Of a stretch of 39,123 nt of DNA, positions 23,958-32,978 are shown piece by piece. A program made the translations under genes and the position numbers. A model generated the notes under the pieces. The model made no database searches. It was given only the letters and a program-made list of their open reading frames with translations, and had not been told where the DNA came from. Origin of the DNA: an uncultured Propionibacterium sp. (GTDB lineage: Bacteria; Actinomycetota; Actinomycetes; Propionibacteriales; Propionibacteriaceae); contig CALHWB010000035.1 of assembly GCA_938036835.1 (NCBI GenBank), forward strand, positions 1 to 39,123. The letters run 5' to 3'. Each line of letters begins with the position of its first letter. Position 1 is the stretch's first letter.

Positions 23958-26006
23958 GTGAGTTTCCGCGCATTGTACGATCAGGGTTTCGTACGCATCG
24001 CCGCCTGCACCAGCCGCACCAGCATCGCCGACCCGGCGGGCAATGCGGCCACATTGCTGGGCATCCTGCGGCAGCTGGCCGCCGAATCGGTCGGTTTCGC
24101 GGTCTTTCCCGAATTGTGCCTGACCGGATACGCCATCGGCGATCTGCTGCTCGGCGACGTGGTGCTGGACGCCACCTTGGCCGCTATCGAGGAGTTGCGG
24201 CAGGCATCGGCCGATCTGCTGCCGGTATTCGCGGTCGGGGCGCCCTTGAGTGTGGGTGGCCGCTTGTTCGACTGTGCCGTGGTGCTGCACCGGGGCCGCG
24301 TGCTGGGCGTGGTGCCGAAGAGTTACCTGTCGAACTATCGCGAGTCCCACGAGAAGCGGTATTTCGGTGCGGCCTGCGAGTTGCCGGCCGATCGGCGGGT
24401 CGACCGCATCCGGCTGCCCGGAATCGGCGGTGCCGAGCAGGTGCCGTTCGGTACCAGACTGCTGTTCCGGGCCAGCGATCTGCCCGGCTGCTGCCTGGCG
24501 ATCGAGGTCTGCGAGGACCTCCGGGTGCCCAGACCGCCCACAGCCGACGCGGCGCTCGCCGGGGCCACCATTCTGGCCAACCTGTCGGGTGCCCCGACCG
24601 TGGTCGGCCGCGCCGACGATCGTGAACTGCTGTGCCGGTCGGCGTCCGCCCGCAATATCGCGGCCTATGTGTATGCGGCTGCCGGGCCGGGGGAATCCAC
24701 CACCGATCTGGCCTGGGACGGCCAGACCTCGATCCATGAGAATGGTGGCCTGCTCGCCAGCAGCGAACGCTTCCCGGCCGATTCAACCTGGTGTATCGCC
24801 GATGTCGATCTCGATCTGCTGCGCCACCAGCGCCTACGCCAGAACAGCTTCCATGATTGTGCCCGCGCTAACCGGGACGACCTCGGCTACACCACGGTGG
24901 TGTTCGAACTCGACCCACCCCACAGCGATCTCGGGCTGCGGCGCTCGATCGAGCGTTTCCCGTTCGTGCCGGCCGATGCCGCCCGGCTGGCCCGGGACTG
25001 CCATGAGGCCTACACCATGCAGGTGCATGCGCTGCGGCAGCGGCTGCGGGCGATCGGCGAACCGAAGATCGTGTTGGGGGTTTCCGGTGGCCTAGATTCC
25101 ACCCACGCGCTGCTGGTGGCGGCCCGGGCGATGGACGAGGCGGGCCGGCCGCGCAGCGACATCCTGGCCTTCACCATGCCGGGGTTCGCCACCTCCGATC
25201 GCACCCGTAACAATGCGACGCGCCTGGCCACCGCGCTGGGTTGCGGTTTCGAGACCCTGGATATCCGGCCCGCGGCCGAGCGGTTGCTGCGCGACCTGGA
25301 TCACCCATTGGATCTATACGACGTGACCTTCGAGAATGTTCAGGCCGGGCTGCGCACCGATTACCTGTTCCGCATCGCCAACCAGCGGGGCGGTATCGTG
25401 CTGGGCACCGGTGACCTGTCCGAGCTGGCGCTGGGCTGGTGCACCTATGGGGTGGGCGATCAGATGTGCCACTACGGGATCAACGCGGGCGTCCCGAAGA
25501 CCCTGATGCGGCAGCTGATCCGCTGGGCGATTGCCAGCAGCCAGTTCACCGCAGAGGCCGCTGGGATACTGCGGTCGATCCTGGATACCGAGATCACCCC
25601 GGAACTGATCCCCACCGTGGGGGACGCCAGGCCACAGTCCACCCAGGACAGCATCGGCCCCTATGCCCTGCACGATTTCTTCTTGTATTGGACGCTGCGC
25701 CACGGCTACCGTCCCAGCAAGATCGCCTATCTGGCCGAACGGGCCTGGGCGGATCCGCAGGCCGGTGCCTGGCCGGAGGGCCACCCCGAGGCGGAACGGA
25801 CGGCCTACGACCTGGCCACCATCCGCGGTTGGCTGACCGTCTTCGGCAAGCGTTTCTACGCAAACCAGTTCAAGCGTTCGGCGATGCCCGACGGCCCCAA
25901 GGTGGTGGCCGGCGGCGGCTTGTCGCCGCGGGGCGACTGGTGGATGCCGTCCGATGCCGGCAGCCGGGCCTGGCTGGCCGATCTGGCCCGGGTGCCGCGG
26001 TCCTGA
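23958..26006 (+). CDS. nadE: Glutamine-dependent NAD(+) synthetase
   Basis: 682 residues, two domains. The N-terminal nitrilase-type glutaminase has E52 (FPELCLTGY), K121 (VPKSYL) and C185 (IEVCEDL); the positions of E52 and K121 equal those I recall for the mycobacterial enzyme. The C-terminal ATP-pyrophosphatase domain has SGGLDST (376-382), GTGDLSELALGW and a C-terminal KRFYANQFKRSAMPDGPKV. It amidates deamido-NAD using ammonia tunnelled from glutamine, the last step of NAD synthesis. Single gene, followed by a perfect palindrome that should end transcription. Confidence 0.96.
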   Translation: MSFRALYDQGFVRIAACTSRTSIADPAGNAATLLGILRQLAAESVGFAVFPELCLTGYAIGDLLLGDVVLDATLAAIEELRQASADLLPVFAVGAPLSVGGRLFDCAVVLHRGRVLGVVPKSYLSNYRESHEKRYFGAACELPADRRVDRIRLPGIGGAEQVPFGTRLLFRASDLPGCCLAIEVCEDLRVPRPPTADAALAGATILANLSGAPTVVGRADDRELLCRSASARNIAAYVYAAAGPGESTTDLAWDGQTSIHENGGLLASSERFPADSTWCIADVDLDLLRHQRLRQNSFHDCARANRDDLGYTTVVFELDPPHSDLGLRRSIERFPFVPADAARLARDCHEAYTMQVHALRQRLRAIGEPKIVLGVSGGLDSTHALLVAARAMDEAGRPRSDILAFTMPGFATSDRTRNNATRLATALGCGFETLDIRPAAERLLRDLDHPLDLYDVTFENVQAGLRTDYLFRIANQRGGIVLGTGDLSELALGWCTYGVGDQMCHYGINAGVPKTLMRQLIRWAIASSQFTAEAAGILRSILDTEITPELIPTVGDARPQSTQDSIGPYALHDFFLYWTLRHGYRPSKIAYLAERAWADPQAGAWPEGHPEAERTAYDLATIRGWLTVFGKRFYANQFKRSAMPDGPKVVAGGGLSPRGDWWMPSDAGSRAWLADLARVPRS

Positions 26007-26026
26007 GCCTGCGCCGCAGCCGGGAT

Positions 26027-26052
26027 GCCGGATACCCGGCCGGGTATCCGGC
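26027..26052 (+). terminator. 26-bp perfect palindrome after nadE
   Basis: Half-site GCCGGATACCCGG (26027-26039) followed by its exact complement (26040-26052), CGGCCG at the centre, 20 nt after the nadE stop. It has the same design as the palindromes at 13027 and 37696. Confidence 0.55.
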
Positions 26053-26195
26053 GGGCTCGCCGAGGCCGGTTCCGGACCGCGCGAAGAGGCGGCCACCTTG
26101 TCGGATCGCCCGCCGGCCCGGCTCGGATCGCCCCGGTAGCATGACGGCGCACACCGGCAACCGGCGAACCGGTCATGCCGGCCAGCCGATTGGGT

Positions 26196-26201
26196 CACAA
26201 T
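26196..26201 (+). promoter_or_regulatory. Possible leaderless -10 (CACAAT)
   Basis: CACAAT ends 6 nt before ATG 26208. Confidence 0.35.
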
Positions 26202-26207
26202 GTCGGC

Positions 26208-27611
26208 ATGACCAATGTGGTGATCATCGGCGGCGGCCCCGGCGGCTATGAGGCGGCGGCGGTGGCTGCCCAGCTGGGCAGCCAGGTCAGTTTGATCGAA
26301 CCCCGCGGGCTGGGGGGTTCGGCGGTGCTCACCGATGTGGTGCCCTCGAAGTCGTTGATCGCCACCGCCGAGACCATGACCCGGTTGCGTCAGGCCCGCG
26401 CTCTCGGGCTACGGCCGGTGGCCACCGGGGCTGCCGAGCTGACCGATGTGGTGCGACCGGATCTGGGACCGATCAACGACCGGGTGCTGGAATTGGCCGC
26501 CGAGCAAAGCCGCGACATCGAAGCCCGGCTGCGCGACGATGGGGTGCGGATCATCGCAGGCCGGGGCCGCCTGATCGGTCCGCGCGTGGTGTTGGCCGAG
26601 ACAGCGGACGGCCCGGTGCGGCTGCGCGCCAATGTGATTCTGGTCGCCACCGGCACCCGGCCGCGGGAACTGCCGGATGCTCGTCCCGACGGGCGGCGCA
26701 TTCTCACCTGGACCCAGCTGTACCGGCTGCCCGAGCTGCCGGCGAGGCTGATCGTGGTGGGCTCCGGGGTGACCGGTGCCGAGTTCGCCGGCGCCTACCA
26801 TCAACTCGGCACCGATGTGGTGCTGGTCAGTTCCCGGGACATGGTGCTGCCCAGCGAGGATCCCGACGCTGCCCGGGTGATCCAGGAGGTGTTCGAATCC
26901 TCCGGCATGACCATCATGAGTCGCAGCCGAGCCCGGGCGGCCCGGGTGGTGGGCGACCGTGTCGAGCTGACCCTGTCGGACGGCCGGATCGTCACCGGAA
27001 GCCACGTACTCATGGCGGTCGGTTCGGTGCCGAACACCGAGCAGCTTGGCCTGGCCGAGAACGGGGTTGGCCTGAAGCCTTCCGGCCATATCGAGGTGGA
27101 TCGGATGTCGCGCACCACGGCCCCGGGGATCTACGCCGCCGGCGACTGCACCGGGGTATTCCCGCTGGCTTCGGTGGCCGCCATGCAGGGGCGTATCGCC
27201 ATGTGGCATGCCCTGGGGGACGCCGTCCGGCCGCTGGACCTGCGTGCCATCGCATCCAACGTGTTCACCACCCCCGAGATCGCCACGGTCGGGGTGACCC
27301 AGCAGATGGTGGACGCCGGCGAGGTCGCAGCGCGCAGCGTCGTGGTGCCGTTGAAGGGCAATGCCCGGGCCAAGATGTACGCGCACCGAGATGGCTTCGT
27401 GAAACTGTTCTGTCTGCCGCAGACCGGGATCGTGGTCGGCGGGGTGGTGGTGGCCCCGGGGGCCAGCGAGTTGATCTACGCGGTCTCGCTGTGCGTGACC
27501 AACCGGCTAACCGTCGATCAGGCCGCCCTGGCGTTCACCGTGTATCCCTCGTTGAGCGGGTCGATCGCAGACGCCGGACGCCGACTGCACAGCTTCTCCG
27601 CCAACCAGTAG
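26208..27611 (+). CDS. lpdA: NAD(P)H-quinone dehydrogenase, LpdA-like flavoprotein disulfide reductase without redox cysteines
   Basis: 467 residues, class I pyridine nucleotide-disulfide reductase fold: FAD motif VVIIGGGPGGYEAA, second Rossmann motif LIVVGSGVTGAEFAG, FAD contact GIYAAGDCTG, dimer domain from about 345. Where true lipoamide dehydrogenases have CxxxxC, this one reads GLGGSAVLTDVVPSK, with no cysteine; mycobacterial LpdA (Rv3303c) likewise lacks the pair. Such enzymes pass electrons from NAD(P)H to quinones. The ATG lies 6 nt after CACAAT. Single gene between nadE and ilvE; the three may share no promoter. Confidence 0.87.
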   Translation: MTNVVIIGGGPGGYEAAAVAAQLGSQVSLIEPRGLGGSAVLTDVVPSKSLIATAETMTRLRQARALGLRPVATGAAELTDVVRPDLGPINDRVLELAAEQSRDIEARLRDDGVRIIAGRGRLIGPRVVLAETADGPVRLRANVILVATGTRPRELPDARPDGRRILTWTQLYRLPELPARLIVVGSGVTGAEFAGAYHQLGTDVVLVSSRDMVLPSEDPDAARVIQEVFESSGMTIMSRSRARAARVVGDRVELTLSDGRIVTGSHVLMAVGSVPNTEQLGLAENGVGLKPSGHIEVDRMSRTTAPGIYAAGDCTGVFPLASVAAMQGRIAMWHALGDAVRPLDLRAIASNVFTTPEIATVGVTQQMVDAGEVAARSVVVPLKGNARAKMYAHRDGFVKLFCLPQTGIVVGGVVVAPGASELIYAVSLCVTNRLTVDQAALAFTVYPSLSGSIADAGRRLHSFSANQ

Positions 27612-27648
27612 CCCCTGGACGCCCGGGACCGGCAGGCCGGTGGGTGAC

Positions 27649-27654
27649 TACGCT
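27649..27654 (+). promoter_or_regulatory. Leaderless -10 (TACGCT) for ilvE
   Basis: TACGCT ends 6 nt before ATG 27661; GGGACC at 27625-27630 could be the -35. The position argues for 27661 over the in-frame ATG at 27640. Confidence 0.5.
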
Positions 27655-27660
27655 GCTCAC

Positions 27661-28737
27661 ATGGCCAGCTTCACCGCCGATCCCGCAGTTCAGCCGACCT
27701 CGTCCGAACGGATCGCCCAAGCCCTGGCGGATCCGGGTTTCGGCCGGTATTTCGTCGATCACATGGCCCGGGCGGTCTGGACGCCGGAGGGCGGCTGGCG
27801 GGAGCATGCCCTGGTGCAGACGGCGCCGATCGCCGTGCATCCCGGATTGGCCGCGCTGCACTACGGTCAGGAGATCTTCGAGGGATTGAAGGCGTTCCGC
27901 CACCGCGATGGCTCGATCTGGCTGTTTCGTCCCGACCGGAATGCCGACCGCTTCGCGGCATCGGCCCGGCGGATGCAGATGCCGGTACTGCCACCCGGGG
28001 ACTTCGTGGCCAGCGTGCTCGCCCTGGTCGCCGCGAACCGCCCCTGGGTGCCGGCCGGCGAGGGCGAGCAGAGCCTCTACGTGCGGCCCTTCATGTTCGC
28101 CTCCGAGACGCTGATCGGGGTGCGCGCCGCCCAGCAGTACACCTATCTGTGCCTGGCCAGCCCGGTCGGCCCCTATTATCCGGCCCCGCTGCGGCTGTGG
28201 GTCAGTCCCACTCACACCCGGTGTGCACCGGGAGGTACCGGCACCGCAAAATGCGGCGGCAACTATGCCGCGGCGATGGCCGCCGAGGCGGCGGCCCACG
28301 AGCAGGGCTGTGGGCAGGTGCTCTGGTTGGATTCTGGCACCCGCACCCAGATCGAGGAGGGCGGCACCATGAACTTCTTCGTGGTGACCAGCGCCAACGA
28401 GTTGGTGACCCCCGAACTCAATGGGCAGATCCTGGCCGGCATCACCCGCGATTCGATCCTCCGGCTGGCCGCTGCCCATGGCCTGCGCCCCGTCGAGCGG
28501 CCGCTGACGCTGGCCGAGGTGGTCGCTGGCGGCCAGAGCGGCCAGATCGGCGAAGCCTTCGCCTGCGGCACCGCGGCAGTGATCGTCCCGGTGACCGGGC
28601 TGCGCTCGCCCGATTTCGACGTCGTGATCGGGGACGGGCAACCCGGCATCCACACCCGGGCGCTGCGCGCCCACCTGACCGGCATCCAGTTCGGCACCGA
28701 ACCCGATCGCTTCGGCTGGCTGCGGCCGGTGAACTGA
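27661..28737 (+). CDS. ilvE: Branched-chain amino acid aminotransferase
   Basis: 358 residues, PLP fold type IV. The cofactor lysine is K197 in GTGTAKCGGNYAAAM; other family marks are GLKAFRHRDGSIWLFRPDRN, the SLYVRPFMFASE segment, IEEGGTMNFFV and GTAAVIVPV. It moves the amino group between glutamate and the keto acids of Leu, Ile and Val, the last step of their synthesis. No other ilv or leu gene is next to it. Confidence 0.95.
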   Translation: MASFTADPAVQPTSSERIAQALADPGFGRYFVDHMARAVWTPEGGWREHALVQTAPIAVHPGLAALHYGQEIFEGLKAFRHRDGSIWLFRPDRNADRFAASARRMQMPVLPPGDFVASVLALVAANRPWVPAGEGEQSLYVRPFMFASETLIGVRAAQQYTYLCLASPVGPYYPAPLRLWVSPTHTRCAPGGTGTAKCGGNYAAAMAAEAAAHEQGCGQVLWLDSGTRTQIEEGGTMNFFVVTSANELVTPELNGQILAGITRDSILRLAAAHGLRPVERPLTLAEVVAGGQSGQIGEAFACGTAAVIVPVTGLRSPDFDVVIGDGQPGIHTRALRAHLTGIQFGTEPDRFGWLRPVN

Positions 28738-28842
28738 CCGTCGTCGCCGTCCACGAGCACCCGGCGGCCGGGCTCGCCGAGGCACGGCCACTTTTGTCAC
28801 CGCGAATGCCCGCGCGACCGCCTGCCGAGCCGTCTGCCGCCC

Positions 28843-28848
28843 TAGGCT
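28843..28848 (+). promoter_or_regulatory. -10 box (TAGGCT) for the phosphofructokinase gene
   Basis: TAGGCT in the 146-bp gap gives a leader of about 30 nt with GAGGGA just upstream of ATG 28884. Confidence 0.5.
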
Positions 28849-28883
28849 GGGGACATTCATTTCGCAGCCGACGAGGGACGACC

Positions 28884-31112
28884 ATGACTGCTGAGACCAC
28901 TGACCGACAACCGATCCGTATCGGCGTGCTGACCAGCGGCGGCGACGCCCAGGGCATGAACGCCGCGGTACGCGCGGTGGTGCGCACCGCCATCGCCCGG
29001 GGAGCCGAGGTCTACGCGATCTACGAGGGCTATCAGGGGATGATCGATGGCGGGGACGGGATCCGGCGTTTCGGTTGGGATGACGTCGGCGGCATTCTCG
29101 GCAGGGGCGGCACCATTATCGGTACCTTCCGCAGCAAGGAGTTCCGCACCACCCAGGGACGCCTGAAGGCGGCCCGCAATCTGCTGGTGCACGGCATCGA
29201 CCGGCTGGTGGTGATCGGCGGCGACGGCTCGTTGACCGGGCTGGATGCCTTCCGCGCCGAATGGCCCGAATTGCTCGCCGGGTTGGTGTCCGCCGGCGAG
29301 GTGAGCGCGGAGGTGGCCGACCGGCACCGGCACCTGATCATCGCCGGGTTGGTGGGGTCGATCGACAACGACCTGGTCGGGGTGGATACCACCATCGGGG
29401 CCGACACCGCACTGCATCGCATCCTGGATGCCCTGGACGCGATCTCCAGCACCGCGGCCAGCCATCAGCGTAGCTTCGTGCTGGAGGTCATGGGCCGCCA
29501 TTGCGGCTATCTGGCCCTGGCGGCAGCCATCGCCGGGGGCTGCGATTACGTGCTCATCCCGGAGAATCCACCGGCCGACGGCTGGGAGGAGGAGATGTGC
29601 GAGGTGCTGCGGGTGGGCCGCGCCCGAGGCCGGCGCGATTCCATCGTCGTGGTGGCCGAGGGCGCCACCGACCGGGCCGGCCAGCCGATCCGCAGCGAAT
29701 ACGTCCGGCAGGTGATCGCCGAACGGCTGGCCGAGGACACCCGGGTGACGATCCTGGGCCATGTGCAGCGTGGCGGCACGCCCTCGGCATACGACCGCTG
29801 GGCGTCTACCTGGCTCGGCCACGAAGCGGCCGATGAGGTGCTCGACGCCCCCGAGGACCAGACCCCCCGGGTGGTGGGCATCCTGGGCAACCGGGTGGTG
29901 CGGATTCCGCTGATGGCGGCGGTGCAGGCCACCCGGCAGGTGCCGGAGCTGATCGGGGCCGGTGACTATGCGGCGGCGATGGCCGCCCGTGGCCCGAGTT
30001 TCAATGAGTTGCTCGACATCTTCGGCGAGCTGTCCAATCCCGGCCGTTTCGAGGCTCCGGCAGAGGCTCACCGGATCGGGATCGTGCACGCCGGCGGGTT
30101 GGCGCCGGGCATGAACACCGCCGCGCGAGTGGCCGTCCGGTTGGGCATCACCCGGGGCTACCGGATGGTCGGCATCGGCAACGGGTTCAGCGGATTGCGC
30201 AAGGGAGTGGCCCGCGACCTCGGCTGGGACGATGTGGAGGGCTGGATGGGTGCCGGCGGTGCCGAGCTGGGGCTGCGCCGGGGGGTGCCGACCAGGGAGG
30301 ATCTCTACCAGATCGCGCGTTCTATGGAGGATCTGCGGCTGGCCGCGTTGCTGGTCATCGGCGGCTGGAATGCCTACCAGGCCGCCTATCTGCTGCACAC
30401 CGAGCGGGACCGCTATCCGGCCTTCCAGGTGCCGATCATCGCGGTGCCGGCGTCCATCGACAACAACCTGCCCGGCACCGAACTGTCGGTTGGGGCCGAC
30501 ACGGCGCTGAATGTCAGCGTCAACGCGATCGACATGATCAAACTGAGTGGTTCGGCCACCACCCGGGCCTTCGTCGTCGAGACGATGGGACGCTATTGCG
30601 GTTTCCAGGCGCTGATGAGCGGGCTGGCCGGTGGGGCCGAACGGGTCTATCTGAACGAGAACGGGATCGGGCTGGCCGAACTCGCCCGCGATGTGGCCTG
30701 GTTGCAGGCCAGTTTTGCCGCCGGACGACGGCTTTTCCTGGCGGTCCGCAACGAACGCGCCTCGGAGTCGTACACCACCGAGTTCATCGGCCAGCTGCTT
30801 GAGGGGGCGGCCAATGGCGCGTATGACGTGCGCACCCACATCATCGGGCATATTCAGCAGGGCGGCGAGCCGACCGTGGCCGATCGCCTGCTGGCTACCC
30901 GGATGGTCAGCCATGCCCTGCACCAGTTGGCCGAGGCTATCGGCCGGCGGCGCGGCGATGGCTGGTATGTGGGTTTGCAGGATTCCCGGATCGTCACATC
31001 GCCGTTGGCCCGGATGCTCGACTCGGTGGACACCACGCATCGGCGGCCGTCCGATCAGTGGTGGCTGCGGCTGCATCCGGTTTTCGACGCCGTTTCCGGA
31101 CAGGCGGAGTAG
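28884..31112 (+). CDS. pfkA: Tandem (eukaryotic-type) 6-phosphofructokinase
   Basis: 742 residues made of two PFK domains in a row, the layout of animal and fungal enzymes, not the usual bacterial 320-residue form. N-half: GGDGS (112-116) and the catalytic loop GLVGSIDNDL with D161 and D163, then SHQRSFVLEVMGRHCGYLALA and LGHVQRGGTPSA, nearly word-for-word the animal form. A glycine follows GGD, indicating ATP rather than pyrophosphate as donor. C-half: LVIGGWNAYQ, VPASIDNNLPGTELSVGADTALN, FVVETMGRYCGF, RNERASESYTTEF and IGHIQQGG, matching the regulatory half of animal PFK. There the loop retains D526, so the half could still be catalytic. The start has GAGGGA upstream. It phosphorylates fructose 6-phosphate in glycolysis. 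Confidence 0.92.
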   Translation: MTAETTDRQPIRIGVLTSGGDAQGMNAAVRAVVRTAIARGAEVYAIYEGYQGMIDGGDGIRRFGWDDVGGILGRGGTIIGTFRSKEFRTTQGRLKAARNLLVHGIDRLVVIGGDGSLTGLDAFRAEWPELLAGLVSAGEVSAEVADRHRHLIIAGLVGSIDNDLVGVDTTIGADTALHRILDALDAISSTAASHQRSFVLEVMGRHCGYLALAAAIAGGCDYVLIPENPPADGWEEEMCEVLRVGRARGRRDSIVVVAEGATDRAGQPIRSEYVRQVIAERLAEDTRVTILGHVQRGGTPSAYDRWASTWLGHEAADEVLDAPEDQTPRVVGILGNRVVRIPLMAAVQATRQVPELIGAGDYAAAMAARGPSFNELLDIFGELSNPGRFEAPAEAHRIGIVHAGGLAPGMNTAARVAVRLGITRGYRMVGIGNGFSGLRKGVARDLGWDDVEGWMGAGGAELGLRRGVPTREDLYQIARSMEDLRLAALLVIGGWNAYQAAYLLHTERDRYPAFQVPIIAVPASIDNNLPGTELSVGADTALNVSVNAIDMIKLSGSATTRAFVVETMGRYCGFQALMSGLAGGAERVYLNENGIGLAELARDVAWLQASFAAGRRLFLAVRNERASESYTTEFIGQLLEGAANGAYDVRTHIIGHIQQGGEPTVADRLLATRMVSHALHQLAEAIGRRRGDGWYVGLQDSRIVTSPLARMLDSVDTTHRRPSDQWWLRLHPVFDAVSGQAE

Positions 31113-31395
31113 CCGGCGACCGTGTGCTGGTGGGGTCCGGGGATGCCCGGATGAGAGATTCCTAATCTGGGTTTCACCTTCGCGCAATGTCGCGCCCGCA
31201 GGCTAGCATTAGACGCGGTTGAGACCCGGCTGCTCGGAGCGTTCCCCCAGGCTTCCAGTCGGGTCGGTGTCGCTTGGGGATTGCCCGGTCTTCCCGTGGT
31301 GCCGGGCCGGCCTGGCGGCCCGCCGAGTCGTTCACGAGGGACATGGTCTCCCTTGGGGAGGGGCCGGGCGGCCCGCTAGCCACGGACCGCCCATC

Positions 31396-31430
31396 GCCTG
31401 GGTCACTTGGGCGCACCGGGTGACCCAGGC
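31396..31430 (+). terminator. Strong hairpin, possible 3' end of a small RNA
   Basis: GCCTGGGTCAC (31396-31406) and GTGACCCAGGC (31420-31430), an 11-bp perfect stem with a 13-nt loop. It is 284 nt past the PFK stop, far for a simple terminator of that gene. Confidence 0.4.
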
Positions 31431-31710
31431 AGGCTTCCGCCGGCCGGTGTGGAATCATGGCCGGTCGTCCCGCCCGTCGCCGATCGGGGCTGCCTAGCTG
31501 CCGGTGCCACCCGGAATGTTGCAAGGACAGTATTCGGTACCCTATCGATTTTACTAGATACGTCTATATTGTCCTCTAGTGTCCCCGCGCCACCGGCTCG
31601 AACCGAATATTCACCTATCTACGTTTCAAGCTAGAGTGATATATAAAACCCTCGCAAGCCGGTTTCGACACCGATATGCGCGCCTCTGCGATCTGAGCTA
31701 GAGACCCGAA

Positions 31711-31716
31711 TAGAGT
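31711..31716 (+). promoter_or_regulatory. Leaderless -10 (TAGAGT) for the ATPase gene
   Basis: TAGAGT ends exactly 6 nt before ATG 31723; there is no ribosome site. Confidence 0.5.
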
Positions 31717-31722
31717 CCTCGC

Positions 31723-32907
31723 ATGGATCCGATCCGCAATCCCTACGCCCCCGGTGCCGGGCAACGGCCTCCCGAACTGGCCGGCCGGAACGAACAGTTG
31801 CACGCCTTCGACGTGGTTCTGGAGCGCATCGCCCGGGGGCGTCCGGAGCGATCGATCATCCTGACCGGTTTGCGGGGAGTCGGCAAGACGGTGCTGCTGA
31901 ACGCGCTGCGCTCGGCCGCGGTGCGCGCCGGCTGGGGTTCGGGAAAATTCGAGGCCCGCCCCGACCAGGGCATTCGCCGTCCCATGGGGGCGGCCCTGCA
32001 CACCGCCGTGCGCGAACTGGCCCATCCCGACGCCGCCACGACCCTCGGCACCATCCGCTCGTTCATCGAACGGGACGCCGGGCCGCGCGCCAAACTGGCC
32101 GAGCGCTGGAACCCGGGTATCTCCGCACCGCCAACCCAGGGACGCGCCGATTCCGGGGATATCGAGATCGACCTGGTCGAACTGCTCAGCGATGTCGGTG
32201 GCCTGGCGGCCGACAAGGGCGTGGGAATCGCGGTGCACATCGACGAGATGCAGGATCTGGCGCCTGCCGACATCTCGGCGCTGTGCGCGGCCTGCCATGA
32301 ACTCAGCCAGCAGCGGCTGCCGCTGATCGTTGTGGGAGCGGGCCTGCCTCATCTGCCGGCGGTGCTCAGCGCGTCCAAGAGCTACTCGGAAAGGCTGTTC
32401 AGCTATCAGCGCATCGACCGGCTGGACCGGGCCGCCGCCGATCACGCCCTCCAGGCCCCGGCCACCGAGGAGGGCGCCAGTTTCACACCCGAAGCCCTGA
32501 CCGAGATGTACCGGGTAACCGGCGGCTACCCCTACTTCATCCAGGCCTACGGCAAGGTGGCCTGGGACCTCGCCCCGACCGACCCGATCACCGCCGACGA
32601 TATCGCGGTGGCCACGCCCGAGGCCGAGGCGGAGCTCGCGGTCGGGTTTTTCGGTAGCCGTTTCGAACGGGCCACCCCCGGGGAGCGCGAGTATCTGCGC
32701 GCGATGGCCGAACTGGACCTTGCGGTCGAACCCGGCATCGGGGTGCCCACCGCCGCGGTCGCCGAGCGCTTGGGCCGCACCCCCCAGTCGTTGTCGCCGG
32801 CCCGGGATGCGCTGTTGAAGAAGGGGCTGGTCTATGCCTCCGAACGCGGTCTGGTCGCCTTCACCGTGCCCCACTTCGGCCGTTACCTGCGATCGCAGGT
32901 GGCCTGA
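31723..32907 (+). CDS. AAA/Orc1-like ATP-binding protein of unknown role
   Basis: 394 residues. The opening NPYAPGAGQRPPELAGR is followed by Walker A GLRGVGKTVLL (K55) and Walker B VHIDEMQDL (D174, E175). The part from about 260 includes YRVTGGYPYFIQAYGKVAWD, typical of Cdc6/Orc1-like STAND ATPases, and the last 70 residues look like a winged helix (LGRTPQSLSPARDALLKKGLV). Such solitary actinobacterial ATPases are widespread; some lie in mobile regions, but no function is established. It has an AT-rich upstream region and no partner gene. Role unknown. Confidence 0.8.
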   Translation: MDPIRNPYAPGAGQRPPELAGRNEQLHAFDVVLERIARGRPERSIILTGLRGVGKTVLLNALRSAAVRAGWGSGKFEARPDQGIRRPMGAALHTAVRELAHPDAATTLGTIRSFIERDAGPRAKLAERWNPGISAPPTQGRADSGDIEIDLVELLSDVGGLAADKGVGIAVHIDEMQDLAPADISALCAACHELSQQRLPLIVVGAGLPHLPAVLSASKSYSERLFSYQRIDRLDRAAADHALQAPATEEGASFTPEALTEMYRVTGGYPYFIQAYGKVAWDLAPTDPITADDIAVATPEAEAELAVGFFGSRFERATPGEREYLRAMAELDLAVEPGIGVPTAAVAERLGRTPQSLSPARDALLKKGLVYASERGLVAFTVPHFGRYLRSQVA

Positions 32908-32946
32908 GTTGCGGCCCGGGCCGCGGCAGGTTCCGGCGGCGCGGGC

Positions 32947-32978
32947 GGCACCGGGCGGCGGCCGGCTCAGCCGGTGCC
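32947..32978 (+). terminator. Hairpin after the ATPase gene
   Basis: GGCACCGG (32947-32954) and CCGGTGCC (32971-32978), 8-bp perfect arms, starting 39 nt after the stop; an inner GCCGGCTCAGCCGG can also pair. Confidence 0.5.

Larger units (their letters stand above)
31113..31722. other. 610-bp intergenic region: foldable GC-rich left part, AT-rich right part
   Basis: No convincing gene on either strand. From about 31204 (a TAGCAT box) to 31500 the sequence can form many stems: CCCCAGGC (31245-31252) with GCTTGGGG (31272-31279), and an 11-bp perfect stem 31396-31430. From about 31510 to 31722 the base composition becomes much richer in A+T, with a spaced inverted repeat TATTCGGT/ACCGAATA. I recognise no known RNA class (RNase P, tmRNA, SRP, 6C). 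It could be a small RNA gene followed by the edge of a transferred segment. Confidence 0.35.

Noticed and set aside
28857..31187. 776-codon minus-strand open frame opposite PFK
   Set aside because: Antisense shadow caused by GC-rich codon bias.
31174..31524. Possible 116-residue protein on the minus strand in the 610-bp gap
   Set aside because: Arg/Pro/Gly-rich with no family resemblance, and it overlaps the strong hairpins, which better fit RNA structure.
31585..31620. tRNA-like T-arm (GGTTCGAGCC on the minus strand)
   Set aside because: No acceptor stem, anticodon arm or D-arm can be drawn around it, so it is not a tRNA; a broken attachment site cannot be shown.
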